Of a DNA stretch of 64,000 nt, positions 9,063-18,030 are shown piece after piece. Origin of the DNA: CAXXOK01 sp963675925 (lineage in GTDB: Bacteria > Bacillota > Clostridia > Christensenellales > Aristaeellaceae); the NCBI GenBank assembly GCA_963675925.2, contig CAXXIB010000004.1, positions 1 through 64,000 on the forward strand. Direction: 5' to 3'. The position numbers were made by a program, and so were the translations under genes. A model generated the notes under the pieces. That model was given only the letters and a program-made list of their open reading frames with translations, made no database searches and was not told the origin of the DNA. Within the stretch, counting starts at the first letter, position 1, and the number at the start of each line of letters is the position of its first letter.

Positions 9063-12044
9063 TTACAGGATCGGGTGCATCCGCAGGGTGAATGCAAACG
9101 CCGTTTCGTCCAGCCGATAGGGCTTGAGCAGTTCCGGCCCGCAGCTGTTGGAGCCTACCCCGCTCATTTTATAATCGGCACACAGCACAGTGCAGTCGCT
9201 GTTTGGCAAATCCACATTGTGCGCTGTTTCCCAAAGCGTTTCCTGGGTATACGGGGAGAGGTTCATGGAAAACGGTGCATCCGCCTGCACGCATAGCCCC
9301 ATGCCTTGCGCAGTCGTGACCTTCACAAAGTCGCACATGTAATGACTGCCGTTTTCCTGCGGCATAATATAATCCTCGTGGTTGTCTGCTGCCGTGGTGT
9401 GGTATAGCCCGCGTTTGGTGCCAAAATGCTTATCGCAATAGCTTTCGGTCGGGCCATAGCCGTAGTATTCCCCGCGGTCGCAAGCCTTAGGCATTTGCAT
9501 ACGCACGCCAAAGCGCGGCAAAAAGGGCATCTCCTCGTTCCGCTTAACGGACAGCCGCAGCGAGGTTTCCCCGGATGCATCCACTGTCAGTTCCGCCTGC
9601 ATGCGCACAATCCACTGGCGGTAGGCAGCAGCCAGCACCGCTTGATACCGCAGGGTAACGCTGGTTTCCCCCGCTTCGGCCGTCCAGTCCGATGTGCGAA
9701 TCTGCGCGCGGTCGTACCCGGCCATCGTCCAAGCCGGCAGTATAATACTGTCGTTATCGGTCGGGGCACGCCATATGTTGTAGTCCATGGGCGCGGTCAG
9801 CAGCGCTGTGCCACCCGCTTCCATGCTGTCAAACAGGCCGCTGTTTTTGGAAACGCTGTAGGTAAAACTGTCGCCCGCTATCCTGTAATGCGTTTTCGTT
9901 TCTTCCAGCGTTATGCTCGCACCCGGCAGCGGCGTACATGGCGGTAAAACCCGTTCTTCCCGCAGTGAAAGCTGGTCAAAGCCCAGCGCATGCCCGGCCG
10001 GAACCAGCGCTTGTTCTGTTTTGCTTAAATAGATCAAATTCAGCAGTACCGCGCCGGTCTCCGGCAGCTGCACCGGCAGTTGCAGATCCGCACTGCCATG
10101 GGGCGGGATGGGCGGCATGTCCAGCGCGCCTTCTTCGGTCACGATGCCATTGCAAACCAGCTCGTAGCGCAGACTTGAGTAGGTATCAGCAATCAGAAAA
10201 TCCATATGGTTGGTCAGACGGACGACAGCGGGTTCCGTGCTGACCAGCGCGGCACGCAGCGGCCGGATTACGTTTTTATATTCCAGCAGGCCTGTGTGCG
10301 GTGTACGGTCGGGGTAGGTCAGCCCATCCACGCAGAAATTACCGTCGTGCGGGTATTCGCCAAAGTCACCGCCATACCCATACTTCGGTTTCCCCTCTGG
10401 CGTGGTGCCCAGCAGCACAGCATGGTCGCAAAACTCCCACACAAAGCCGCCGCAAAAGCCGGGATAGCGGTCGATCAGCGTTTGATAATCCTGCACATCG
10501 CCGGGACCGTTGCCCATGGCGTGGATATACTCGCACAGCACCAGCGGGCGTGTGTCCTGTTTCTGCTCAAAGTAGGCTTCAATCTCCCGTGTGCTTGGGT
10601 ACATGCGGCTGATTACATCGGGCAGTGTGGTATCGCTGCCCTCCAGCGCGTAAAACATGCCCTCGTAATGGCACAGCCGGGTCGGGTCGTACGCCTTCAA
10701 CCACCGGGCCGCTTCCTCAAATCCAGGGCCATAGCCCGCTTCGTTGCCCAGCGACCACATCACCACGCAGGCGTGGTTCTGATCACGGTGCACGTTGCGC
10801 TGAACGCGATCCAGAATAGCCGGGTAAAACATCGGGGTGCTTGGCACGATGCTAAAGGTTTTCTTCAGGCGTTCCATTGGCATGGGTTGCTCAGGATACA
10901 GCATCACGGTGCCATGGCTTTCAATATCGCTCTCGGCAATCACATAAAACCCGTAGCGGTCGCACAGCTCCGGCATCCAAGGGGCATTGGGGTAATGACT
11001 GGTGCGAATGGCATTGATATTATGGCGTTTCATCACCGTTAAATCGCGCACCAGCTGCTGCGGGCTGATGGTGTAGCCCGTTACTGGGTCGCTGTCGTGC
11101 CGGTTCACACCACGGAATTTGATCGGCGTATCGTTGAGCAGGACTACGCCGTCTTTTACACAAATTTCGCGCAGGCCGACCTTCTGGCCGATCACTTCGT
11201 CATCCGTTTGCACCAGCAGCGCATAAAGCTGCGGGGTCTCCGCCGTCCACAGCGCGGGCTGCTCCACTATAAAGCTTGTGCTTTGGGATGCCGCTTGCTG
11301 CCCCAGCAGCTGCCCTTGCGGAGAATACAGCGACAGTATGGGGTCAGGTGCGCCGTCCGGCATGGTTAGTGAAACGCTGACGGTCGCCTGATCCTCGCCC
11401 AGTTCAGTGCGGACAAACAGATCCTCTACCCCTGCTGCAGGCCGCTCCAGCAAATACACATCGCGGAAGATGCCGGACATTCGAAACTTATCCTGATCCT
11501 CCAGATAGCTGCCAAAGCACCATTTCAGCACATGAACTTCCAGGGTGTTTTCACCGTCCACTAGGACATCCGTCACATCAAACGCGCTGGTGGAGTGCGA
11601 TACCTGCGAAAATCCGACAAACGTCCCGTTAATGTACAGGTACAGGCAGCTGTCCACCCCTTCAAAGTGCAGCTGATAGCGTTTTCCCTCGGCTTTTTGC
11701 CATGTCAGCTTGCGCCGGTATGCGCCCACGGGATTGTCCGTGGGCCCAAAGGGCGGATCGTAGGGAAAGGGATATTTCACATTCGAATACTGGTGCCGGT
11801 CATACCCGTGCATCTGCCATACGGAAGGCACGGGTATGGTCTGGGTATACTCTACCGTATCGGGCATGGCAGCATATGACGGAAAATAGGCAAAGTCCCA
11901 CTGTCCGTTTAGCAGCGTCATCCGATCGGATGCATCCCGAACACCGGCCATCGCGCCTTGTACATCCGCAAACGGAATAAAGTACGCGCGCGGCGGCAAG
12001 GTGCCGATATGCAGGGTTTCCGGGTTTTGATGATACTCTGGCAT
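9063..12044 (-). CDS. Beta-galactosidase, glycoside hydrolase family 2 (LacZ type)
   Basis: Retaining exo-beta-galactosidase of 993 residues, full length for the LacZ class. Domains in order: sugar-binding jelly roll (~30-210), immunoglobulin-like sandwich (~215-310), TIM barrel (~315-610) and the small beta-galactosidase C-terminal domain (~720-993). The acid/base Glu lies in WSLGNEAGYG (~433) and the nucleophile in LCEYIHAMGNG (~503). There is no signal peptide, so it works in the cytoplasm on imported oligosaccharides. It is the last gene of the regulator-GH127-GH51-GH2 operon, 4 bases after the GH51 stop, with its ribosome binding site overlapping that stop. In this context galactosyl side chains of arabinogalactan are a more likely substrate than lactose (inference). 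Confidence 0.93.
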   Translation of the reverse strand: MPEYHQNPETLHIGTLPPRAYFIPFADVQGAMAGVRDASDRMTLLNGQWDFAYFPSYAAMPDTVEYTQTIPVPSVWQMHGYDRHQYSNVKYPFPYDPPFGPTDNPVGAYRRKLTWQKAEGKRYQLHFEGVDSCLYLYINGTFVGFSQVSHSTSAFDVTDVLVDGENTLEVHVLKWCFGSYLEDQDKFRMSGIFRDVYLLERPAAGVEDLFVRTELGEDQATVSVSLTMPDGAPDPILSLYSPQGQLLGQQAASQSTSFIVEQPALWTAETPQLYALLVQTDDEVIGQKVGLREICVKDGVVLLNDTPIKFRGVNRHDSDPVTGYTISPQQLVRDLTVMKRHNINAIRTSHYPNAPWMPELCDRYGFYVIAESDIESHGTVMLYPEQPMPMERLKKTFSIVPSTPMFYPAILDRVQRNVHRDQNHACVVMWSLGNEAGYGPGFEEAARWLKAYDPTRLCHYEGMFYALEGSDTTLPDVISRMYPSTREIEAYFEQKQDTRPLVLCEYIHAMGNGPGDVQDYQTLIDRYPGFCGGFVWEFCDHAVLLGTTPEGKPKYGYGGDFGEYPHDGNFCVDGLTYPDRTPHTGLLEYKNVIRPLRAALVSTEPAVVRLTNHMDFLIADTYSSLRYELVCNGIVTEEGALDMPPIPPHGSADLQLPVQLPETGAVLLNLIYLSKTEQALVPAGHALGFDQLSLREERVLPPCTPLPGASITLEETKTHYRIAGDSFTYSVSKNSGLFDSMEAGGTALLTAPMDYNIWRAPTDNDSIILPAWTMAGYDRAQIRTSDWTAEAGETSVTLRYQAVLAAAYRQWIVRMQAELTVDASGETSLRLSVKRNEEMPFLPRFGVRMQMPKACDRGEYYGYGPTESYCDKHFGTKRGLYHTTAADNHEDYIMPQENGSHYMCDFVKVTTAQGMGLCVQADAPFSMNLSPYTQETLWETAHNVDLPNSDCTVLCADYKMSGVGSNSCGPELLKPYRLDETAFAFTLRMHPIL

Positions 12045-12048
12045 GGTG

Positions 12049-13560
12049 TTACCTCTTAGCGAGTCGAATCACATTCCAGCTCAGGACAGGCAGGGTGATG
12101 GTCAGGCTGCCGCCATCCATTTTGCCCTTGTCACCGTCTGCCGGCGTAACGGTATCGGGCGCGGCTTCGGTGTTCACGGCCTTAACATCGGCATGGTGCA
12201 GTACGCTGTGTTCCACAACTTGCAAATCGCCAAACGCACGCAGGTCAACGGACAATTCCACATCGTCCTCCATATCGCGGTTGACGCAGAAAACCGTCAG
12301 GCTGCCATCTTCCTGCAGGGCGGCAGATGAATCCACGACCGGGACCTTATCAAAGTCCTTGCAGGCATAGGTCGGGCAGCTGACCACAGGCCGCAGCGAT
12401 ATGCCGCGCCCGTATACCGATGCCTGCATCAGCGGATAGAAAATCGTCTGCGCCCAGACACCACCGCCTGTGCGGGTCATAATCGGGGCGATGACATTCA
12501 CCAGCTGGGCCATACAGGCAATCTTCACCCGGTCGGCATTGCGCATCAGCGTAATCAGCATCGCGCCGACAAGCAGGGCATCTTCAAAGTTATAGACATC
12601 TTCGAGCAGCGGCAAGGCGCGGCCCCACGGGTCGGTCTTGTGCAGCTCAGCATCCTGCTGGTTGGAGTGATACCAAACGTTCCACTCGTCAAACGAAAGG
12701 TGAATTTTCTTGGCATTGCGTTTCTTGGCACCAACAGCATCGCAGATGGCGACCACCTCTTTAATAAACGCATCCATGTCCATGCTTCTGGCTAAAAACT
12801 CCGGCGTATTGTTGTCCGGATTGCCGTAATAGCGGTGCAGGCTTAAATAGTCCACGTTATCGTAGCATTCGTTGAGCACATCATACTCCCATGCGCCATA
12901 CGTGTCCATGGCGCGACCGGACGACCCGCAGGCAACCAGTTCAATGCTGGGGTCCACCCATTTCATGAGCTTGGCGGCTTCATTGGCTGTACGGCCGTAC
13001 TCGTACGCGGTTTTCATGCCCATCTGCCAGGGGCCATCCATCTCGTTGCCCAGGCACCACAGCTTGATTCCCAGCGGATCGGGCACACCATGCTGAATGC
13101 GCAGGTCGCTGTAATAGCTGCCGGAGGGGTGATTGGCATATTCCACCACATTGCGGGCATCATCCGGGCCACGGGTGCCCAGATTGACGGCATACATCAC
13201 TTCGGTTTGCGCTTCTTTGCACCAGGCCGCAAACTCGTGCAGACCGACTTCGTTGGTCTCGGTAGTTTTCCATGCCAAATCCAGCCGGTGGGGCCGCTGG
13301 TCGCGGGGGCCTACGCTGTCCTCCCAGTTAAAACCGGACACAAAATTGCCGCCCGGATAGCGCACCACAGGCACCTGCAGCTTTTTCACCATATCAATCA
13401 CATCGCGGCGGAAACCATACTGGTCGGCCGTCAGGTGATCCGGCTCATAAATGCCGCCGTATACCGCGCGGCCCAGATGCTCAATAAAGTTGCCGTAAAT
13501 CCGCTTGTCAATTTCTCCGATTTGGAAATCCTTGTCCAAGATCATGGTTGCCATTTTCAT
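12049..13560 (-). CDS. Alpha-L-arabinofuranosidase, glycoside hydrolase family 51
   Basis: Releases terminal alpha-L-arabinofuranose from arabino-oligosaccharides. At 503 residues it matches the intracellular GH51 enzymes. Residues 1-~380 form the catalytic barrel: IDKRIYGNFIEHLGRAVYGG near the start, acid/base Glu in WCLGNEMDGPW (~172) and nucleophile Glu in HLSFDEWNVWYH (~293), positions that agree with characterised GH51 enzymes. The C-terminal ~120 residues form the beta-sandwich. No signal peptide. Start ATG at 13560 with GGGAGAGATAGGA upstream; a second ATG three codons later is equally possible. Middle gene of a three-enzyme operon. Confidence 0.95.
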   Translation of the reverse strand: MKMATMILDKDFQIGEIDKRIYGNFIEHLGRAVYGGIYEPDHLTADQYGFRRDVIDMVKKLQVPVVRYPGGNFVSGFNWEDSVGPRDQRPHRLDLAWKTTETNEVGLHEFAAWCKEAQTEVMYAVNLGTRGPDDARNVVEYANHPSGSYYSDLRIQHGVPDPLGIKLWCLGNEMDGPWQMGMKTAYEYGRTANEAAKLMKWVDPSIELVACGSSGRAMDTYGAWEYDVLNECYDNVDYLSLHRYYGNPDNNTPEFLARSMDMDAFIKEVVAICDAVGAKKRNAKKIHLSFDEWNVWYHSNQQDAELHKTDPWGRALPLLEDVYNFEDALLVGAMLITLMRNADRVKIACMAQLVNVIAPIMTRTGGGVWAQTIFYPLMQASVYGRGISLRPVVSCPTYACKDFDKVPVVDSSAALQEDGSLTVFCVNRDMEDDVELSVDLRAFGDLQVVEHSVLHHADVKAVNTEAAPDTVTPADGDKGKMDGGSLTITLPVLSWNVIRLAKR

Positions 13561-13620
13561 GTCCTATCTCTCCCATACCCTAGATTTTTGATAATTTGTG
13601 TCCCAAAGGTTGTATATTGC

Positions 13621-15531
13621 TTATCCGCGCTCCGGCAGAAAACAGCGCATATCCGATACCCCTCGGTTTGCCCAGGCAAAGTAGGGAATCAGTGTGATGC
13701 CAGCGTCCGTCCACTGCGGCGGCTTCGCAGAGTAGAGCGCATTTGTATCTGCGGCGCGAAAGCCTGCCACGCGCAGCTTGGGTACATCGCCGATACAATC
13801 GTCCGCCAGCATTTCCACCTCCGCCTTGGGTGAAACGGACAGGTTCAGCACATCGCCCTGATTATCCACACCCTCGGCGCAGTAGACCAGCGGCCCGCGC
13901 ATAAATGCCACCCTGCCAGAATCCGCCGCGATCTTCCACGACGGATACATCCGCCGTGGCCGCATATCCAGCTTGACTGTTACCGTGTCACCGCTGCGCA
14001 AAGAGCGCAGGTAGACATAGCCATTTGTAAGCACGGAGTCGGTGGTTTCACCATTAATCAGCACTGCGGTTTGCTGACTCCATGCCGGGATGCGCACTGC
14101 CAGCGTCATATCACGATCCGAATCCGCCTGCACAATACGGTACTGCAAGGTATCGCCAACGGGATACTCAGTTTCCAGCGCGACACGCATGCCGTGGGTA
14201 TCCAGGCAGTTTAGTTCTCCGGCGATATACAGGTGGGAATACAGCGTATCCTCGCTCACGCCCCATGCATACCGGCCCAGCGAGGTAAACAGCCGCGCAG
14301 CATTTGGCGGGCAGCATGCACAAGCAAACCACTGGGCCCGCTGCGTGCGAACATGGCTATGGTTTATGGTGTCTCCGGCAACACCCTGAATGGCCTCTAA
14401 TGGATTGACGTAGAAAAACGACTTGCCATCCAGCGCTACCCCGGCGGTAACGCCGTTGTACAGCGCCAGTTCCATGGTATCGGCATACTGGCCGCCTGTT
14501 TCGAGTTCCAGCATTCTGCGGGCAAAGAATATCAGCCCGATGGCAGCGCAGGTCTCGGCGTAGGCGGTATCGTTTGGCAGATCATAATCCACGGTAAAGG
14601 CTTCATCTTTTGCCGAGGAGCCAATCCCACCAGTGATATACAGTCTGCGCCGGGTGATACTCTGCCACAGCGTTTTGCAGGCAGCCAGCAATGAAGCATC
14701 CCCGGTCTCCCCCGCCAAATCGGCCATGGCCGCATACAAATAGACCGCACGTACGGCGTGGCCGACAGCGTCGGTCTGCTCCCGCACGGGTTTGTGTGCC
14801 TGAGAGTAGGCGGGATTGCCAACGGTCTTGCTCCAGATCACCACGCCGTCTTTATCCAATTCTTTCTGATAGAAATCACTTGTGCCGCGGGCATTGATAA
14901 ACTGCAAGGCAAGATCCCGGTACTGGGTTTCTCCCGTAGCCTGGTACAGGCGGTACAGCGCAAGCTCCACCTCGGGATGCCCGGGAAACGCATCGCTGTT
15001 TTCCCCCTGAAAGTGCAAAACCATCATATCCGCCATGCGGCGCATGATGTCAAGCAGCTGTGTATCGCCCGTGCACTCCCACAGGGCCACTGCTGCCTCC
15101 ATCATGTGTCCGGCGCAGTACAGCTCGTGCGCTTCGCGCAGGTTACTGAAGCGGCCGCCGGGTTCCTTCACAGTAAAATACGTGTTTAGGTACCCGTCCT
15201 TTTGCTGTGCCCGCTCAATGAGCGCAACCACATCGCGCACACGCTGGTGCAGCCTTGCATCCGGTTTTTGATACAGTGAATACGCTGCGGCTTCCAGCCA
15301 CTTGGCCACATCGCTATCCTGAAACACCATGCCGTAGAACGTTCCCCGGCATTCACCGGTCTCGTTCATCTCCGCTGCCAAACGGAAGTTTTCAATGGCA
15401 TGGCTTTTTTCCGCACCGTCGATTTCATCATACAGCGCGCGCTCCAGGTAGGGTATGGTTTCCTCAATGGCGAGGGTTTCCAGCCGCTTGCAAAACCCAT
15501 GTCCCATGCGAAAGTTCTTGAATACGTCCAT
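13621..15531 (-). CDS. Beta-L-arabinofuranosidase, glycoside hydrolase family 127
   Basis: Cleaves beta-1,2-linked L-arabinofuranose, as on plant hydroxyproline-rich glycoproteins and some arabinans. The 636-residue protein has an (alpha/alpha)6-barrel N-terminal part with GYLNTYF and AHELYCAGHMMEAA, followed by beta-sandwich domains. The Zn-thiolate site typical of HypBA1 is present: YAETCAA (Glu and Cys, ~327-329) and the CACCPPN motif (~404-408), where one Cys is the proposed nucleophile. No signal peptide. Start at 15531, with GAGGGGATAGG upstream overlapping the end of the regulator gene (3-base gap). First enzyme of the arabinoside operon. Confidence 0.94.
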   Translation of the reverse strand: MDVFKNFRMGHGFCKRLETLAIEETIPYLERALYDEIDGAEKSHAIENFRLAAEMNETGECRGTFYGMVFQDSDVAKWLEAAAYSLYQKPDARLHQRVRDVVALIERAQQKDGYLNTYFTVKEPGGRFSNLREAHELYCAGHMMEAAVALWECTGDTQLLDIMRRMADMMVLHFQGENSDAFPGHPEVELALYRLYQATGETQYRDLALQFINARGTSDFYQKELDKDGVVIWSKTVGNPAYSQAHKPVREQTDAVGHAVRAVYLYAAMADLAGETGDASLLAACKTLWQSITRRRLYITGGIGSSAKDEAFTVDYDLPNDTAYAETCAAIGLIFFARRMLELETGGQYADTMELALYNGVTAGVALDGKSFFYVNPLEAIQGVAGDTINHSHVRTQRAQWFACACCPPNAARLFTSLGRYAWGVSEDTLYSHLYIAGELNCLDTHGMRVALETEYPVGDTLQYRIVQADSDRDMTLAVRIPAWSQQTAVLINGETTDSVLTNGYVYLRSLRSGDTVTVKLDMRPRRMYPSWKIAADSGRVAFMRGPLVYCAEGVDNQGDVLNLSVSPKAEVEMLADDCIGDVPKLRVAGFRAADTNALYSAKPPQWTDAGITLIPYFAWANRGVSDMRCFLPERG

Positions 15532-15534
15532 GAC

Positions 15535-16464
15535 CTATCCCCTCACGTTCGGTTTGTTTTGGTAGAGCATACGAATTTTAATATCCTGATGATAGTTGCC
15601 AAATGAACGCCCGAATATGGTCAATCCGCCAATATTCTTTGCCGTTTCGGGTACGGACAGGCGAAAGCTAACGTTTGCGCCGGGCACAATGCCCAGATCG
15701 TCAATCCGCACATTGGCAATCTGCATTCCGTCGATAAACGTGCCGTGGCTGTTTACGCTCAGCAGCTTATAGCGCCCGTATTGGTTCCAGTGGCGAAGCC
15801 ACCAGTCTGGGTTGTGTATCCCTTTAATCGCGCCAAAATCCCCCGGGCTGGTCCAGTACCCCAGGGCATGGCCATTGATATGAAAATGAATATCGCTGGG
15901 CCAATCCTCGGCGCTGCCGGGTGCTTCGGAGCTCAGCTCCATTGAAATTTGTATTTCTTCCAATACCTGTGAGTGCGACAGAAAGTTTGACAGCATATAC
16001 TCCACGTACCCGCGGCCAAACCACAGGATGCCGGCCTGGGTGCGTTCCGGCGAGGCAAAATGCCGGGGATCGTCCACCACGCCGATCAGATGTTCATCGG
16101 TCGCCAGCCCGCAGGTGGGATACACCTCGTAGGCCGTAAACTGGCCAACGCCGATCTCGCTTTCAAACACGCTGTGCTGGCTTTCATCGGGCCGGGTTTC
16201 CACCAGTATGCGGTCTTCCTTGATGCGACACACCTTTTGCACGCCGTGCGCACCGGAAGCGACTTCAATGGCAATCAGTCCGCTTTGGTTCAGCGCCTTG
16301 ATGTGCGGGGTCAACGCCCCATCGGTAATACCCACAGCCGTTGCAATGGCCGACATATGCAGCGGCCCGCTCTGGGCGATAACCTCCAGTATGCGAATAC
16401 GCACATCCGACCCCAACGCGCGAAACAATGGCAGCCCTTCCCGAAGCGACCTGAGATGCAGCAT
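15535..16464 (-). CDS. ArsR-like winged-helix regulator with a large C-terminal sensor domain
   Basis: Probable local repressor of the arabinoside operon; 309 residues. Residues ~1-75 form an ArsR-type winged helix (FRALGSDVRIRILEVIAQSG, then MSAIATAVGITDGALTPHIKAL). The remaining ~230 residues are not a standard ArsR tail: they look beta-rich (FTAYEVYPTCGLATDEHL; LSNFLSHSQVLEEIQISMELSSE) and could bind a sugar ligand. No metal-binding CxC motif of classical ArsR sensors is visible. Start at 16464 chosen because GGGAGGG lies directly upstream; the extension to 16512 lacks a good site. It is the first gene of its own target operon and follows the promoter at 16565-16593 and the palindrome at 16523-16543, which suggests autoregulation (inference). 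Confidence 0.85.
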   Translation of the reverse strand: MLHLRSLREGLPLFRALGSDVRIRILEVIAQSGPLHMSAIATAVGITDGALTPHIKALNQSGLIAIEVASGAHGVQKVCRIKEDRILVETRPDESQHSVFESEIGVGQFTAYEVYPTCGLATDEHLIGVVDDPRHFASPERTQAGILWFGRGYVEYMLSNFLSHSQVLEEIQISMELSSEAPGSAEDWPSDIHFHINGHALGYWTSPGDFGAIKGIHNPDWWLRHWNQYGRYKLLSVNSHGTFIDGMQIANVRIDDLGIVPGANVSFRLSVPETAKNIGGLTIFGRSFGNYHQDIKIRMLYQNKPNVRG

Positions 16465-16522
16465 GGTTTCCCTCCCGCCGTGCCGGTGATGCCGGTAACA
16501 CTTTTGTTCCATGGAATTTCCA

Positions 16523-16543
16523 TTTAGTTTAGATATAACTAAA
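16523..16543. promoter_or_regulatory. Palindromic operator candidate between regulator and GH27 gene
   Basis: Perfect inverted repeat TTTAGTT (16523-16529) and AACTAAA (16537-16543) with a 7-base AT-rich centre. It lies about 15-35 bases downstream of the predicted start of the regulator transcript, a typical repressor position. Binding by the ArsR-like protein is inference. Confidence 0.6.
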
Positions 16544-16564
16544 TTAATTCACATTTATATATGT

Positions 16565-16593
16565 ATCATACACCGCTGTATTGCCCCTGTCAA
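16565..16593 (-). promoter_or_regulatory. Promoter of the arabinoside operon
   Basis: Minus-strand TTGACA (16588-16593), 17-base spacer, TATGAT (16565-16570); start near 16558, about 95 bases before the regulator ATG. Confidence 0.8.
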
Positions 16594-16628
16594 TCGCAAG
16601 ATTGTGTTCCTCCTGCCCGCGTTCATGC

Positions 16629-16658
16629 TTGCAGCCTGATGCGCGGCAATGCTATACT
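16629..16658 (+). promoter_or_regulatory. Promoter of the GH27 gene
   Basis: TTGCAG (16629-16634), 18-base spacer, TATACT (16653-16658); predicted start near 16665, 35 bases upstream of the GH27 ATG. Divergent from the operon promoter, with the -35 boxes about 36 bases apart. Confidence 0.65.
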
Positions 16659-16699
16659 GACAAAAACAACAAAATGTATAACCGGGAAGGATGAACGTG

Positions 16700-17953
16700 A
16701 TGCTTGCAGCAACACCCCCTATGGGCTGGAACAGCTGGGATTGTTACGGTGCGGCGGTCGATGAAAACACAGTGCGCGCCAACGCCGATTATATGGCCAA
16801 ACACCTGAAACCCTATGGCTGGGAGTATATTGTGGTGGATATCCAGTGGTATCAACCCACGGCCATCAACCACCAGTATCAGCCCTTTGCTGATGTCAAC
16901 ATGGATGCTTACGGCAGGCTGCTGCCCGCAGAAAACCGCTTCCCCAGCGCGGCGGGTGGTAAGGGGTTCAAGCCGCTGGCCGATTATGTACACTCACTGG
17001 GGCTGAAGTTTGGTATTCATATCATGCGCGGCCTGCCGCGCACCGCCGCGCACAGGCACTTGCCGGTGCTTTTAGAAAGCCTAACCTGCGCAGACGCTGC
17101 CGACCCCTATTCCATTTGTGACTGGAACCCGGATATGTACGGTGTACGGGCCGATACCCCGCAGGGGAAAGCCTACTACGAAAGCATTGCCAGCCTATAT
17201 GCGTCCTGGGGCGTGGATTTTATCAAGCTGGATGACATCGCCCGCGAGCTGCCGCGTTGCGAGACCGAACTAGCCGTACTGTCCGAAGCGCTCCAGCGCA
17301 GCGGACGCGAGATAGTGCTCAGCCTTTCCCCCGGCCCCGCACAGCCTGCATATGCAGATACGCTGCAAAAGCACAGCCACATGTGGCGCATTACCGACGA
17401 TTTTTGGGATAGCTGGCCGCTGCTGAAAGCCATGTTTGGGCGTGCGGCAGACTGGTACCCGTACGCAGGGCCGGGACACTGGCCCGATGCCGATATGCTG
17501 CCGCTTGGTGCCATCCGGCAGTGCGATTCCCCGGATAACCGCACCCAGTTCACCCGTGATGAGCAAATCACCATGATGACCTTATGGTGCATCATGCGCT
17601 CCCCGTTGATGATGGGCGGCGAGCTGACCCTGTGCGATGCGTTTACCCTGAAACTGCTGACGCATACGGCTGTGCTTGCATTGCTAAGCGAATCGCACCA
17701 TGCACGGCCGCTATACACCACCGAAACAAACGCCGCCTGGACCGCCATGCGTACGGACGGCAGCGGGGTGTATCTCGCGCTGTTTAATCTGTCGGATGAG
17801 GCCTGCGAGGTCACACAGCCCCTGCACGCACTGGACTATGCACCGATACACACGGCAACGGAGCTTTGGTCAGGCGAAACCTGCACGCCAGGCACAACAC
17901 TTTCCGCCAAGCTGCCCCCGCACGGGGCAAAGCTCTACTTGCTGCAACGATAA
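16700..17953 (+). CDS. Glycoside hydrolase family 27 (alpha-galactosidase or beta-L-arabinopyranosidase)
   Basis: Retaining exo-glycosidase of 417 residues without a signal peptide, so cytoplasmic. The family hallmark TPPMGWNSWD opens the protein; the nucleophile Asp is in FIKLDDI (~177) and the acid/base Asp in RITDDFWD (~232). A short C-terminal beta domain follows the barrel. GH27 covers alpha-galactosidase, alpha-N-acetylgalactosaminidase and beta-L-arabinopyranosidase; beside two arabinofuranosidases the last is an attractive option, but the sequence alone does not decide. The ATG at 16700 was preferred over 16691 because GGGAAGG ends at 16690 and the family normally begins a few residues before TPPMGWNSW. 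Confidence 0.92.
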   Translation: MLAATPPMGWNSWDCYGAAVDENTVRANADYMAKHLKPYGWEYIVVDIQWYQPTAINHQYQPFADVNMDAYGRLLPAENRFPSAAGGKGFKPLADYVHSLGLKFGIHIMRGLPRTAAHRHLPVLLESLTCADAADPYSICDWNPDMYGVRADTPQGKAYYESIASLYASWGVDFIKLDDIARELPRCETELAVLSEALQRSGREIVLSLSPGPAQPAYADTLQKHSHMWRITDDFWDSWPLLKAMFGRAADWYPYAGPGHWPDADMLPLGAIRQCDSPDNRTQFTRDEQITMMTLWCIMRSPLMMGGELTLCDAFTLKLLTHTAVLALLSESHHARPLYTTETNAAWTAMRTDGSGVYLALFNLSDEACEVTQPLHALDYAPIHTATELWSGETCTPGTTLSAKLPPHGAKLYLLQR

Positions 17954-17970
17954 CCATAAAGACACACAGA

Positions 17971-17997
17971 AGCCCGGAGACTTGCTCCGGGCTTTTA
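17971..17997 (+). terminator. Terminator of the GH27 gene
   Basis: Stem AGCCCGGAG/CTCCGGGCT (17971-17979, 17985-17993), 5-base loop, then TTTT. Confidence 0.85.
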
Positions 17998-18030
17998 TGT
18001 TATCTCATTTGATTCTATACTGCGCTGGAC

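Noticed and set aside
17176..17814. 212-codon minus-strand ORF inside the GH27 gene
   Set aside because: Ser/Arg-rich antisense shadow of a gene with intact catalytic motifs.
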